DNA of 64,000 bases from Microcoleus sp. FACHB-672 (GCF_014695725.1 NZ_JACJOU010000002.1:62001-126000), one strand, 5' to 3'. Shown: positions 18,755-28,764, counted from the first letter of the stretch. Notes: generated by a model from the letters alone, not told the origin. Made by a program: numbers and translations.

Positions 18755-20998
18755 CTAGAACAAATAAGCCCCATTGTCACTGCCAATAACGATGCCATTG
18801 TTAGTGGCAGCAGCCGACATCCCAAAATTATTATCCTCAGAAGGTCTAGGGCTGATAAACGTGTCAGTTAAAGCGCCCGTTGTTCCGTTATATAGGTAAG
18901 CGGCACCGGCATCAAAGCGCACCACGTCCTCGCTGGGTGCGCCCAACAGAATATTATTGCCCACAGGCGTGATAGAATTCCCAAACTCTATAAATTGACC
19001 TGGACGCGGACTGCGGTAGGTTTGAACAAAATTGCCCACGGCGCTGTCAATCTGATAAACAACTTCTTGGCCGGCAGTCCCCACGAATTCGCTTCCTATC
19101 GTCAAAATATTATTGCCAATTACGTCAACTTCATTGCCGAACCTATCAGATTTTAAGGGAACTGGATTCACAAACGTTCTCAGAACCTCACCCGTTGCAC
19201 CATCAAATAGATAAAGGATGCCGGTAGTCGTATTACCCGTAACTGGGTCAAAACTACTTGCATCCACTAAAACATTATTACCAATACCGGCAATTGAAGA
19301 ACCAATCAGCGACTGGCTTGGGTTCGGACTGAGGAATGTTTGCAAGAGTGCGCCGGTGTTGCCATCAAATAAGTAAACCGCCCCCTTATTCTCGCCGGCA
19401 GTGTCGTCACCCCCTGCGCTAATCACAACATTGTTGCCGGCAGTCGTAATGGATGCACCAAATCCATCACCGGCATTTGGAGTCGGGTTGAGAAATGTTC
19501 GCAGAACTGCGCCAGTATTCCTATCAAACAAATAAACTGCGCCAGCATCTGTGCCGGCACTGTCATCAAACGGTGCCCCAATCAAAACATTATTGCCAAG
19601 TGTCGCGATGGCATCCGTTCTATAAAAAGATTGCCCCTGATTTTGGTTCGGCAGACTAAACTTCCTCAGCAGAGTGCCGGTGAAACTGTCAAATAAATAA
19701 ACAGCATCACTTGCCGATCCAATCAGCACCTCGTTGCCCGCACCTACAACAGTTGAACCAAAACTCTTAGCCCCGTCAGGGTTTTGGAAAGTCACTTTCG
19801 GAGTAGACTTTGCCTCATCATCCACAATTTCCAGAACCGCTGTATTTTGTTCAACAAACGCATTGCCGGTTAGCCTGTCTAAGCTCAAGTTAACCGTTTC
19901 AGTAATTTCGGGCAAGGTATCATTAACAATCGGAATCGTCACGGTTTTAGGTGCGGCGTCCCCATCTGCAAAATTAACCGTTATCGGCGTCGCATTATAA
20001 TCTGCCGGCGCAGTTGCAGTTCCATCGCTTAGCGTCACAACTGCACTCGCTGCCCCACTACTGCCGCCGGTGCGAGTCACCGTCACCGCAGCAATCGCGG
20101 TTCCATTCTCATTAACCTGGAACCTGACATTACTAAACGCTAAAGTGCCAGGATTTGAAAAATCAGAACTGTTGATCTGGTTACTGCTAACCCCTTGTAA
20201 TACCGCTAATATCTCTTGTGAGAAAACATTTTGTATAACCGTGCTGCCGGCATATTCAGCGATGCCTTGACTGATGCTGAGATCCTCATATCTGACATTT
20301 CCTTCTAACCCAATAAAATCAACCCCATTCACAAAATCGGTAATAAAATCCGCCTCAGCAATCGTTGCCCCGCCAACCCCTTGCCGCAGGAAAAAGTAAT
20401 CCGTTCCATCCCCGCCGGTTAAGGTATCACTGCCCAGATCGCCAAACAAAAGATCGTCATCGGCATCCCCAAATAGCCGGTCATTGCCTTGCCCGCCTCG
20501 CACGATATCTTTGCCTGAAGCGCCCTCAACCGTATCGTTCCCCAAGTTGCCATTGAGATAATCATCCCCATCTTCACCAAACAGCCGATCCTCGTCTCTG
20601 CCTCCCAGTAAGGTTTCATTACCTCCACTGCCTTGGAGAGTATCGCTGCCCATGTTGCCAAATATCAAGTCATTTCCTTCATTGCCGATGAGCCAGTCAT
20701 TATCTTCATTGCCGATGATAATATCGTTGCCCAACCCGCCATCAATGGTGTCACTACCTTCGTTACCAAAGAGGGTGTCATTTCCTGCTTCGCCTGTCAC
20801 GCCGTCATTATCTTCACCGGCATCTACCTGATCGTCACCGTCACCTGCTTCAATCAGATCGGCACCGATATTGCCGTCGAAATAATCATTTCCTGCTAAT
20901 CCACGCAAGGTGTCATTGCCACCTAAGCCTAGGGTAATGTCGTTTTCTGGCAATCCTACAATCAGATCGCTCTCAAAAGTGCCGGTAAAGTTGGCCAT
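18755..20998 (-). CDS. Secreted RTX/Calx-beta protein with beta-propeller-like repeats
   Basis: 747 residues. Residues of about 1-200 are RTX nonapeptide repeats (GGxGxDxL type) that bind calcium. A Calx-beta domain lies at about 285-390 (DGTATAPADYNATPI). From about 400 to the end there are repeated units of roughly 55 residues containing VYLFD-TG-LL-TF and GNNVLIG, likely a beta-propeller. There is no N-terminal signal peptide. The RTX block is at the N terminus rather than the usual C-terminal position, so export by a type I system is plausible but not certain. Probable extracellular or surface protein. Confidence 0.8.
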   Translation of the reverse strand: MANFTGTFESDLIVGLPENDITLGLGGNDTLRGLAGNDYFDGNIGADLIEAGDGDDQVDAGEDNDGVTGEAGNDTLFGNEGSDTIDGGLGNDIIIGNEDNDWLIGNEGNDLIFGNMGSDTLQGSGGNETLLGGRDEDRLFGEDGDDYLNGNLGNDTVEGASGKDIVRGGQGNDRLFGDADDDLLFGDLGSDTLTGGDGTDYFFLRQGVGGATIAEADFITDFVNGVDFIGLEGNVRYEDLSISQGIAEYAGSTVIQNVFSQEILAVLQGVSSNQINSSDFSNPGTLAFSNVRFQVNENGTAIAAVTVTRTGGSSGAASAVVTLSDGTATAPADYNATPITVNFADGDAAPKTVTIPIVNDTLPEITETVNLSLDRLTGNAFVEQNTAVLEIVDDEAKSTPKVTFQNPDGAKSFGSTVVGAGNEVLIGSASDAVYLFDSFTGTLLRKFSLPNQNQGQSFYRTDAIATLGNNVLIGAPFDDSAGTDAGAVYLFDRNTGAVLRTFLNPTPNAGDGFGASITTAGNNVVISAGGDDTAGENKGAVYLFDGNTGALLQTFLSPNPSQSLIGSSIAGIGNNVLVDASSFDPVTGNTTTGILYLFDGATGEVLRTFVNPVPLKSDRFGNEVDVIGNNILTIGSEFVGTAGQEVVYQIDSAVGNFVQTYRSPRPGQFIEFGNSITPVGNNILLGAPSEDVVRFDAGAAYLYNGTTGALTDTFISPRPSEDNNFGMSAAATNNGIVIGSDNGAYLF

Positions 20999-21414
20999 GA
21001 TGGAAGTTCCTCGCTACTGCTGAATGTATTCGACCTGTCTAATTGTGTGGGTATGGGCCAGGATTTAGGGTGGGCTTGAAGTTTCCTGGTCGATTTTTTT
21101 TTGTTGTGATGCCCTCTCAAGTGGCAAGTTTGGAGGCAACTTGATGATATTAACAGATAGGGGGCATGGCGCTAAGCTAAGGAAACCAGAACGGTAAGGA
21201 TATGGGATCGAAAGGTTTTGCTTTTATTGAGTTCAACTTAGTTAGCGCAAATGAATCCTACGATTCAGAGGTAGAATTGTTGTGAGTTTTTAATAGGATT
21301 CTCTCAGTGAAAATTTGAAAATCCTAAAATTTCTATCTTTAAAAAATGAATTTAGCGTCTAGACACTAAAAAATATAATTTTGGTCAATAGCCAATTAGG
21401 AGTGAAGCAGCACA
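20999..21414. other. Upstream region of the RTX gene
   Basis: No gene visible. AT-rich from 21240, consistent with promoter DNA for the minus-strand RTX gene. Confidence 0.35.
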
Positions 21415-21456
21415 AAAAAAGAGAGGGAAGCACTTTTATACTTCCCTCTCTTTTTT
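21415..21456 (-). terminator. Strong bidirectional terminator
   Basis: 16-bp perfect stem, AAAAAAGAGAGGGAAG pairing with its complement across a 10-base loop, A- and T-tracts on both sides. It ends the PEP-CTERM gene and could also stop plus-strand transcription. Confidence 0.93.
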
Positions 21457-21489
21457 CAATTCATTCTAATTGGACTGCAAGCGTTAGAA

Positions 21490-22509
21490 CTAATTATTCT
21501 TGCTAGCCTTTCTGTTTTTGCGCCATTTCATCAAAGCGGCCAAACCTAATGCTGAACCGGCCATTGTGGCGGGTTCGGGAACTTGCTCAGCTTCTCCACC
21601 CGGTCCTGGGTTGGAAGGTGCGGGAGTTCCGGAAGGCTCACCAGGTACGACAGGTGCTGCAGGAGTTTCAGCAACAGGTGCCGGGGCTGTCGGGGCTGCA
21701 GGAGTTTCAGCAACAGGTGCCGGGGCTGTCGGGGCTGTAGGAGTTTCAGCAACAGGTGCCGGGGCTGTCGGGGCTACAGGAGTTTCAGCAACAGGTGCCG
21801 GGGCTGTCGGGGCTGTAGGAGTTTCAGCAACAGGTGCCGGGGCTGTCGGGGCTACAGGAGCTTCAGCCGCCGGTGCCGGGGCTGCGGGAGCGCTGGGGCT
21901 ACTGGGTGGAGTGGCGGCTACGATCACTGGAGCTGTACCGGCAGTTTTGCTGCTGAGATCGCGATTCTTGCCGATTCCCACACTCATCAGGCGAGCGCCA
22001 ATGGTTGTAGAAGAAAAGGCACTCAGGGTCAAACCAGTACCAGAAATCGTAAATTTAGTGCTTTGATAGTCGTCACCCTTAGCGATTCCTTGCTTTCCAA
22101 CTTCTACGCCGGCATTAAAGTCTAGCTTTGTGCCTTCCAAGCCAGCGCTGTTGCCAAAGGCGCTGAAATCACCATTTGTAGAGATATGGCTGAGTGGGCC
22201 ACCGGCAATAGGTGTAATTGCGAGTCCGCTAACCCCAGGGAGGTTGAAATAAACACCCCGGAGGTCGCCGGTATAGCCGGTTTTACCAGATACAACGTTG
22301 ACTGTGGCGGTAATTTTTCCAGGGTTGCTGGTATCGTCTAGGGTTACGCTAACTGTGGGGTAGTCGGCAGTATTAGTATTTGTCTTATCGGTAAGGTTGA
22401 CTGTAACAGTCTCAGCAGATGCCGGCAGGGCCATTAAACCAGCAGAGGCGCTCAACAAACCAACGGCCAATAAGCTAGACTTCGATGCAAAAAATTTAGT
22501 GACTTTCAT
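21490..22509 (-). CDS. PEP-CTERM sorted exported protein with Pro/Ala-rich repeats
   Basis: The ATG at 22509 is chosen over the upstream frame start because MKVTKFFASKSS begins a signal peptide ending in ASAE and AGAGG precedes it. A globular beta-rich domain follows (about 30-190), then a low-complexity stretch of near-identical 13-residue units (APAPVAETPTAPT type). The C terminus has PEP in QVPEPATMAG, a hydrophobic helix and a basic KWRKNRKASKNN tail: a PEP-CTERM signal for exosortase processing. Likely a surface or matrix glycoprotein. Confidence 0.88.
   Translation of the reverse strand: MKVTKFFASKSSLLAVGLLSASAGLMALPASAETVTVNLTDKTNTNTADYPTVSVTLDDTSNPGKITATVNVVSGKTGYTGDLRGVYFNLPGVSGLAITPIAGGPLSHISTNGDFSAFGNSAGLEGTKLDFNAGVEVGKQGIAKGDDYQSTKFTISGTGLTLSAFSSTTIGARLMSVGIGKNRDLSSKTAGTAPVIVAATPPSSPSAPAAPAPAAEAPVAPTAPAPVAETPTAPTAPAPVAETPVAPTAPAPVAETPTAPTAPAPVAETPAAPTAPAPVAETPAAPVVPGEPSGTPAPSNPGPGGEAEQVPEPATMAGSALGLAALMKWRKNRKASKNN
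21660..21880 (-). repeat. 39-bp in-frame tandem repeat, about five and a half copies
   Basis: A unit starting GGAGTTTCAGCAACAGGTGC on the plus strand recurs with only a few changes, encoding the Pro/Ala repeat of the PEP-CTERM protein. Such arrays change copy number easily. Confidence 0.9.
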
Positions 22510-23238
22510 TGTATTGAACCTCTGTGACTTAGTAGGGTGGAATTTCAAAAACTGAGCGGTTGAGAGCGGTAGATGCAAGAGCTTGAGTTAATAAAAGCAA
22601 GTCGAAAATATTTTTTCTGACTTTACTAGCAGTTTCTAAACAAGGCGGGTAGATGTCCTGACTTTTCTTAAGAATTCCTAAAACAAGGTGGTTAGATGTC
22701 TTTTAAAGGATTGTTTAGCTTGTGGGCGTCGCGTTCCTTTGCTTTCTCTTGTTAAATTTATATTGACACTTGTTGTTGGGAACTGACAAGAGCTAATCGC
22801 CATCTTTAATCAAACAATATATTTCTTGATATCTGATTGAAGATTGATTTAAAAAGAAAAAAATCCGTAGTATTACTGTGGTAACTAATAATTAAAAGTC
22901 AATAAAGCAAAAGTTTAAGGTTTAATTTATTGATTTGTACGGATCAATGTTTGAAAAAACTTTGAAAAGGGCAGGAGAAAAACTCGGTATTTTGTAGGTT
23001 GGATAAAGCCTAGGGGGCGAAACCCCCCGCTACTTATACAGTCTCCGCGCCGGCAGAGGCTAAAAGGCTTTGCCGGCAAGGCATTAATAAGCCGGCCCAA
23101 CTGAAGTAGGAGTTGTGCCAGAATATTTAGAAACTTAACAATGACCTGTGACAAACACGTAAGTAAAGGCAACGGCAGAGGCAGGCCAATCGGCTGAATA
23201 CCCCAGTTACAGGTCGCCGGTTGTACAGATTTCTCTTT
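22510..23238. other. 729-base gap
   Basis: No gene supported. It contains an imperfect direct repeat (CTAAACAAGGCGGGTAGATGTC near 22635 read as two parts, and a close copy near 22680) and a GGGGG-CGAAA-CCCCC hairpin near 23013 downstream of the phosphofructokinase gene. Confidence 0.4.
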
Positions 23239-25551
23239 TCAAACTTGAGATGAGTCTGCCGACTGGGGTGCCGGTTGAGACAGAGTTCTCGCTAGGGTAT
23301 GCAACTCTAGCCACCACTGTTCTTTAGGTCGCTGGTGATCTTTGTCCACCATGCGGGGAAGATCGCCCAGGTCAAAGAACTTTATTTGCCCCGCCTGTAA
23401 GCCGATGAAAGCACTCATCGGCGATGCTTTTTGAGCTTGTTCGAGCAGGAAATCAAGACCTTTTGCGGCAAAGCGGGTCGCTTGGATGCGATCAAATGGA
23501 GAGGGATCGCCACCCTGTTGCAGGTGTCCTAAAATCGCTTGACGGACTTGAAAGAGCTGCCGGCCTTCTTCTTCAAATAGGGCGCAGATAAAATCTGAGG
23601 TGTACACTGTATGAGCATTTTCATTACAGATAATTAATCCCACCCGTTTGCCTTGCTTAAACCCGTCTATTAGATTAGTTAAGTCTTGCTGCAAGTTACT
23701 CAGGCTCACGCCCTCTTCGTGAAGGTAAATTCGTTCAGCGCCGGTGGCTAAACCGCTCATTAGGGCTAAATAACCGCAGTAGCGCCCCATAACTTTCACG
23801 ATAAAGCAACGGTTGGAAGCAACGGCAGACTGCTTAATTTTATCGACCGCTTGAATAATATTGTTCAAAGCCGTATCTGCACCAATGCTCAGTTCGCAGC
23901 CGGGGAGATTATTATTGATGCCGGCCGGCAGGCACAAAATAGGAATGTTGAACGCCGAAAAGGTATCTCGCTGAGCGTAAAGCTGGTAAGCTGCCTCGTA
24001 ACCGCTCCAGCCGCCGATGATCAATAATGCTTGAATATTTTGCGCTTCGATGTGCCGTGCGATCTCGTAGAAATCTTTAGTTTGAGGAATTTTTCGGCTG
24101 GTTCCCAATTCAGAACCGCCGGTTGTGGCCCAACCCCGGACGCTTAGCCAATCTAATTCTTTTATACTGCCGTCAATCAGTCCTCGGAAGCCGTGTTCGA
24201 CTCCCAGCATGGTTTGCCCTTTGTCAATTCCCAACCTGACAGCAGCCCGAACTGCGGTGTTCATTCCGGGTGCTGCTGCGCCACAGTTGAGGACGGCTAT
24301 CCGCAAGGGTGAATGGGAAAGGCTATTTTCTTCGGTATTTCTTTCCTGGGAAGGCGAAGCCTGCATTAAAGTGTGCAGCGTGTGAAAAGCTTCTTTAAAG
24401 CTGCTGCCGCGCAGATCCATTGCTTTTTCGTAGTCGCCGGCTGCGATCGCCTCGGCAACTGCGTGGGTTTGCTCGACACAGTGCATTAAAGGCGGACGGG
24501 TGATGCGGTTGCCTCGCATTCCAATCAACACCGGCTCACTTGCCGGCGTGGCAGACAGCAGTTCTTCAACAGCTGCATGACCTAATAAGGTGCTTAAATT
24601 GCGATCAAAGGCGCTGGGAGAGCCGCCGCGCTGTACGTGACCTAAAATTGTGACGCGGGTATCTTCATCGAGTCGTTCTTCTAGAACCCGTTTGACATCA
24701 TCGCAGTGAATCGGGTGGCCCTGCCGGTCTTTTGCGCCTTCCGCCACAATCACAATGCTATCCCGACGCCCGGATTCACGACCGGCTTTCAGCACGGCGC
24801 ACATCTGCTCTTCCCAATTGTCTGTTTCTGGGGGACATTCTGGAATCAACACCCAATCCGCGCCGGTTGCCAGTGCCCCCATTAGTGCTAAATAACCGCA
24901 GTGACGCCCCATCACTTCCACAACAAAGGTGCGCTGATGGCTGGCAGCTGTTGAAGAAATGGCGTCAACGGCTTCGGTGAGCCGGTGTAGCGCCGTATCC
25001 GTGCCGATCGTCATATCGCTGCCATACATATCGTTATCGATAGAAGCCGGCAGTCCGACAATTGCTAAGTAAGGATGTTGATCCGCCAGTTGCCGGTCGA
25101 TTTCGCCAAGCTCTACCAATTCTGCCAGTAATTCCGGCCATTCTGCTCGGAACGTATCTGCGCCGGTGAGGCTGCCATCGCCTCCAATCACGACTAAGCT
25201 GTCAATCCCGTTTTGTAAAAGATTTCGAGCCGCCACCCGACGTCCTTCTCTGCTGCGAAATTCCAGGCAGCGTGCTGTGCCGATGATCGTGCCGCCTCGA
25301 TGCAAGATGCCGCCCACGTCGTCCCAGTTGAGTTGACGGATACAGGGGCGAATGTTACGAGATGGGCTTGCGGCTGTTTCAGAGATACGGCATTCGCTCC
25401 CATCCACCATGCCTTGGTAGCCTTCGTAGATTGCATATACTTCAACACCTTTCGCCAGTGCTGAACGAACCACTGCCCGCACGGCAGCGTTCATTCCAGG
25501 CGAGTCGCCACCACTCGTTAAGACACCAAGTCGCTTTTTAGGCATAGACAT
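23239..25551 (-). CDS. Fused double-domain 6-phosphofructokinase
   Basis: 770 residues, about twice the bacterial PfkA length. The N-terminal half has the full ATP-PFK set: SGGDSPGMN, GGDGSL, the catalytic SIDND, and MGRHCGYLA. The C-terminal half repeats the fold but with changed residues: NCGAAAPGMN, GGWSGYEA in place of GGDGS, and GINNN in place of (T/S)IDND, so the catalytic Asp is gone. It keeps MGRYCGYLA. This split of catalytic and presumably allosteric halves is the layout of animal and fungal phosphofructokinases. It phosphorylates fructose 6-phosphate in glycolysis; regulation by the C half is inferred. Confidence 0.9.
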   Translation of the reverse strand: MSMPKKRLGVLTSGGDSPGMNAAVRAVVRSALAKGVEVYAIYEGYQGMVDGSECRISETAASPSRNIRPCIRQLNWDDVGGILHRGGTIIGTARCLEFRSREGRRVAARNLLQNGIDSLVVIGGDGSLTGADTFRAEWPELLAELVELGEIDRQLADQHPYLAIVGLPASIDNDMYGSDMTIGTDTALHRLTEAVDAISSTAASHQRTFVVEVMGRHCGYLALMGALATGADWVLIPECPPETDNWEEQMCAVLKAGRESGRRDSIVIVAEGAKDRQGHPIHCDDVKRVLEERLDEDTRVTILGHVQRGGSPSAFDRNLSTLLGHAAVEELLSATPASEPVLIGMRGNRITRPPLMHCVEQTHAVAEAIAAGDYEKAMDLRGSSFKEAFHTLHTLMQASPSQERNTEENSLSHSPLRIAVLNCGAAAPGMNTAVRAAVRLGIDKGQTMLGVEHGFRGLIDGSIKELDWLSVRGWATTGGSELGTSRKIPQTKDFYEIARHIEAQNIQALLIIGGWSGYEAAYQLYAQRDTFSAFNIPILCLPAGINNNLPGCELSIGADTALNNIIQAVDKIKQSAVASNRCFIVKVMGRYCGYLALMSGLATGAERIYLHEEGVSLSNLQQDLTNLIDGFKQGKRVGLIICNENAHTVYTSDFICALFEEEGRQLFQVRQAILGHLQQGGDPSPFDRIQATRFAAKGLDFLLEQAQKASPMSAFIGLQAGQIKFFDLGDLPRMVDKDHQRPKEQWWLELHTLARTLSQPAPQSADSSQV

Positions 25552-25639
25552 ATAAGGACTCTCCGCACAATCGGCACAGGCACCGCAGAACTCAATCAGG
25601 AGTATATCGTAATAGCTTCATTTAGTTGGTAGCTAACTT

Positions 25640-25743
25640 AGCGACTGCTTATAGATAGTTACAATAGGACTGGTAAGTTGCTGGCTTCCTAAGAAAAGTG
25701 TCCCTCTGCAATAGTTAAGCTCACCTGCCGGTGGGCTTTTTTT
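25640..25743 (+). ncRNA. Candidate small RNA ending in an orphan terminator
   Basis: GCTCACC and GGTGGGC (25719-25725 and 25730-25736, one G-T pair) form a hairpin followed by seven T. No plus-strand gene lies upstream to be terminated; the PFK gene points away. A short transcript starting in the AT-rich part near 25630 would explain it. No known cyanobacterial sRNA motif such as ACTCCTCACAC is present. Confidence 0.4.
25719..25743 (+). terminator. Orphan rho-independent terminator
   Basis: 7-bp stem, 4-base loop TGCC, then TTTTTTT. Confidence 0.8.
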
Positions 25744-25996
25744 ATGTTTGGATTATTTGATGGTTTGAAAAATCAAAAGTGAATAAAATTTTATTAAAAA
25801 CAAGTGCCGACTATGAGATATTGATAACCAGCATTAATTAAATAAATTCGCGTTTGCAAGTCACTAGAAATTGTCAGCATCAGAACTGCTGAGAGCAATA
25901 CCTAGCTTCTTACAGTTCTGGAAATGTTCAGGTTGAATAAAACTTGGACATTTATGCTATGTTGACTATAATGCCATCTTGAACTCATAAGTTGAT

Positions 25997-27643
25997 ATGC
26001 CACTTGAGATAACAATTAAGAACTATCGGTGCTTCTCTGATTCTAATCCGGCTCGTTTTATTATTCAAAAAGGTTTCACGGCTTTTATAGGAGTAAACAA
26101 CTCAGGAAAGTCTTCTCTACTTAAGTTTTTCTATGAGTTTCGCTCTCTCTTTACTTCTGTTGCAGACCCCAGCAGCTTTCAGAATGCCATATACGGAACC
26201 ATGCAAAGCTTCTCTTTTCCTAGAGAAGTTTTAGATATGCAAGAAGTTTTCTGTAACGTTAATGAGCGCCCACTAACAATTCAAGTGATTTTTTTTAGTG
26301 AAGATGGTGCTGTAGAGAAAGATAATCTACCAATAGCTGAAAAAATAGTCTTCACCATTCCAAGAAATAATACTTACACTGCCCAACTTTATTCAGCCAA
26401 CAAAATTTTGCCTTCTTCAGCTAAGCACAGATTAAATCACATGGTATGGATGGAAGAGAATAGGCCTTTAGCAGAGGATACGCCTTTAGCAAATGTATCC
26501 GATCTTATTAAAAGTCTGAGAGATTTAGGTAATACTCTCTATATAGGCCCCTTTAGAAATGTTCTTAGTCTTATTGCCGGCTCTCAAACTACTTTAGGAT
26601 ACTTAGATTATTTTGATATTAAAGTAGGGCAAGCTTTTATTCAACAGTGGCGGTGGTTAAAAACAGGACCTGACAGAAAATTCAATTCAATAAGTATGGA
26701 AATTACAAATTTTCTTCAAGATTTCTTTAAATATAAAAAAGTAGAAATTAATGCATCTAATGATGATCAAACACTGAAATTTTTTATAGATGAAAAACCC
26801 TACACAATTTCAGAGCTAGGCTCCGGACTATCCCAATTCTTTTTGGTTCTTGCTAATGCAGCTATAAAAGAGCCATCTTATATTCTTATCGATGAACCTG
26901 AACTTAATCTTCATCCCTCGCTCCAATTAGACTTTCTAACGACTCTGGGTCAATATGCTAGCCAAGGAGTTTTCTTTGCGACGCACAGCATTGGGCTAGC
27001 CAGAGCTAGTGCCGAGCGAATTTATACAGTTCGTAAGGGTGATGAGAGCAGCGAGGTTATTGAGTACGAAAAAAGTCCGAGCTTGGTAGAGTTCTTGGGA
27101 GAGCTTAGCTTCTCCACTTATAGAGAGTTTGGTTTTGATAAAGTTTTGATGGTTGAAGGCCGAACTGAGATTAAAACAATGCAGCAGTTCCTACGCAAAT
27201 ATGGAAAAGATCATGAAATTTTAATTTTATCGTTGGGTGGAAGCAGTTTTATTACCCCGGACTCTCAATCTGAACTTGAGGAAGTTAAACGTATTTCTGA
27301 AAATATTTTCGTTCTAATTGATAGTGAAAAAAAATCTATGGACGCTCCCTTAGAACTAAAAAGACAAGATTTTTTGGAAATGTGCCAAGAAATCGAAATT
27401 AACTGCCATGTGCTTGAGCGCCGAGCTACTGAAAACTACTTTACAGATAGGGCTATTAAGCAAGTTAAAGGAGAGAAATATGGGGTTCTGGGTCCCTACG
27501 ATAAACTGGAAAACGCACCACATGGCTGGAAAAAAGCAGAGAATTGGCGGATAGCGCAAGAGATGAGCAAAGAGGAATTAGAAGCAACCGACCTGGGTAA
27601 ATTTATAAAAAATTTGTGTGGAATAGAGTCAACGACAAACTGA
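25997..27643 (+). CDS. OLD-family AAA15 ATPase/TOPRIM nuclease
   Basis: 548 residues. The N-terminal SMC/ABC-type ATPase has GVNNSGKSS (Walker A), the signature-like ELGSGLSQF, Walker B ILIDEPELNLHP and FFATHS. The C-terminal TOPRIM domain has LMVEGRTE and the acidic LIDSE. This is the overcoming-lysogenisation-defect nuclease architecture, known in phage defence (class 1 OLD when alone; class 2, as in Gabija GajA, when next to a UvrD-like helicase). No helicase gene is adjacent, so class 1. It is more AT-rich than neighbouring genes, in keeping with horizontal acquisition. Confidence 0.85.
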   Translation: MPLEITIKNYRCFSDSNPARFIIQKGFTAFIGVNNSGKSSLLKFFYEFRSLFTSVADPSSFQNAIYGTMQSFSFPREVLDMQEVFCNVNERPLTIQVIFFSEDGAVEKDNLPIAEKIVFTIPRNNTYTAQLYSANKILPSSAKHRLNHMVWMEENRPLAEDTPLANVSDLIKSLRDLGNTLYIGPFRNVLSLIAGSQTTLGYLDYFDIKVGQAFIQQWRWLKTGPDRKFNSISMEITNFLQDFFKYKKVEINASNDDQTLKFFIDEKPYTISELGSGLSQFFLVLANAAIKEPSYILIDEPELNLHPSLQLDFLTTLGQYASQGVFFATHSIGLARASAERIYTVRKGDESSEVIEYEKSPSLVEFLGELSFSTYREFGFDKVLMVEGRTEIKTMQQFLRKYGKDHEILILSLGGSSFITPDSQSELEEVKRISENIFVLIDSEKKSMDAPLELKRQDFLEMCQEIEINCHVLERRATENYFTDRAIKQVKGEKYGVLGPYDKLENAPHGWKKAENWRIAQEMSKEELEATDLGKFIKNLCGIESTTN

Positions 27644-27899
27644 AACCGGGACGAATGCCAAAATCGCGCCTTGATCAGGTTAAATTACCCTTGTTCATTC
27701 ATGCTGGAAGAAATCGGCATTCCTTAGAAACCTTAACGGACACATTAATTCGAGTCAACCGGCCCTCCTCATAACAGACATCAATTCCCGAATGCCGGCC
27801 TCCCCCAATCAAAATTTATCGAAGAGATTGCTTAAACAGACTTTAAATGATCTAAATCTAATAAAGTGAAAGGAAGCGTTCTACCCAATCACCTTCACC

Positions 27900-28619
27900 G
27901 TGTCCTTACTTACTACAGTTCCTTTGCTAGCATCTGACCCTCAATTGTGGCTTCAAATGACCGTCGTTGGAGTCTGGATGGGAGGGGTGTTGTTGTTGGC
28001 GGAGTCGTTAAACCGCTTTGCCTCTGTAGATTCAGAAATTACCCGAAAAATTGTTCACATTGGCACCGGCAACGTTATCTTACTGGCGTGGTGGTTGCAG
28101 ATCCCGGCATGGGTTGGGATTACAGCAGCAGTTTTAGCTAGTGCGATCGCCCTTTTATCCTACCGGCTTCCTATCCTCCCTGGCGTCAACAGCGTTGGCC
28201 GGCTCAGCTTTGGCACATTATTCTACGCCATCAGTATTGGCGTTTTAGTTGCGTGGTTCTGGCCGCTACAACAACCCCAGTATGCCGCTTTGGGGATTTT
28301 GGTAATGACCTATGGCGATGGATTAGCCGCCATTATTGGCCAGAAATTTGGCAAACATCCTTACAAACTCTGGGGGATACAAAAAAGTTGGGAAGGATCT
28401 GTGACAATGGCACTCGTCAGCTATGTGGTTAGCTGCTTGATTTTGCTTGCAGTTCAAGGTGCTATATGGCCCACTTGGTTAGTGCCGGCAGTCATTGCGA
28501 TCTCGGCTACCAGCTTAGAAGCTTTCTCTAAATATGGCATTGACAACCTTACTGTTCCTATCGGCAGCGCCGCTGTTGCCTTTTTCTTAAATCAATTCCT
28601 GCTGTCAATTCTTTTGTGA
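27900..28619 (+). CDS. Phytol/dolichol-kinase-family membrane protein
   Basis: 239 residues with about seven membrane helices. ITRKIVHIGTGN near the N terminus and MTYGDGLAAIIGQKFGKHPY are the cytidylyltransferase-like motifs of the VTE5/phytol kinase family, and KSWEGSVTM follows. Cyanobacterial members phosphorylate phytol released from chlorophyll for tocopherol and chlorophyll salvage. GTG start; an ATG in frame at 27957 would cut into the first helix. A strong terminator follows. Confidence 0.85.
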   Translation: MSLLTTVPLLASDPQLWLQMTVVGVWMGGVLLLAESLNRFASVDSEITRKIVHIGTGNVILLAWWLQIPAWVGITAAVLASAIALLSYRLPILPGVNSVGRLSFGTLFYAISIGVLVAWFWPLQQPQYAALGILVMTYGDGLAAIIGQKFGKHPYKLWGIQKSWEGSVTMALVSYVVSCLILLAVQGAIWPTWLVPAVIAISATSLEAFSKYGIDNLTVPIGSAAVAFFLNQFLLSILL

Positions 28620-28634
28620 GTGAATCAACTCAAT

Positions 28635-28673
28635 AAAAATCGGTGGGGACAAATACTGTCTCCACCGATTTTT
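28635..28673 (+). terminator. Rho-independent terminator
   Basis: AAAAATCGGTGG pairs with CCACCGATTTTT; inner GACA/TGTC extends the stem. Confidence 0.92.
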
Positions 28674-28764
28674 ATGAAATCCACCAAACGATTGCGGTGA
28701 CATGAGTTCGCCACAACACAAGTGATTAATACCTAAAGCCAAAATTATCTGTCCTTAACGCCTA

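Noticed and set aside
25997-27643. Gabija defence system
   Set aside because: No GajB-type UvrD helicase gene adjoins the OLD-like gene.
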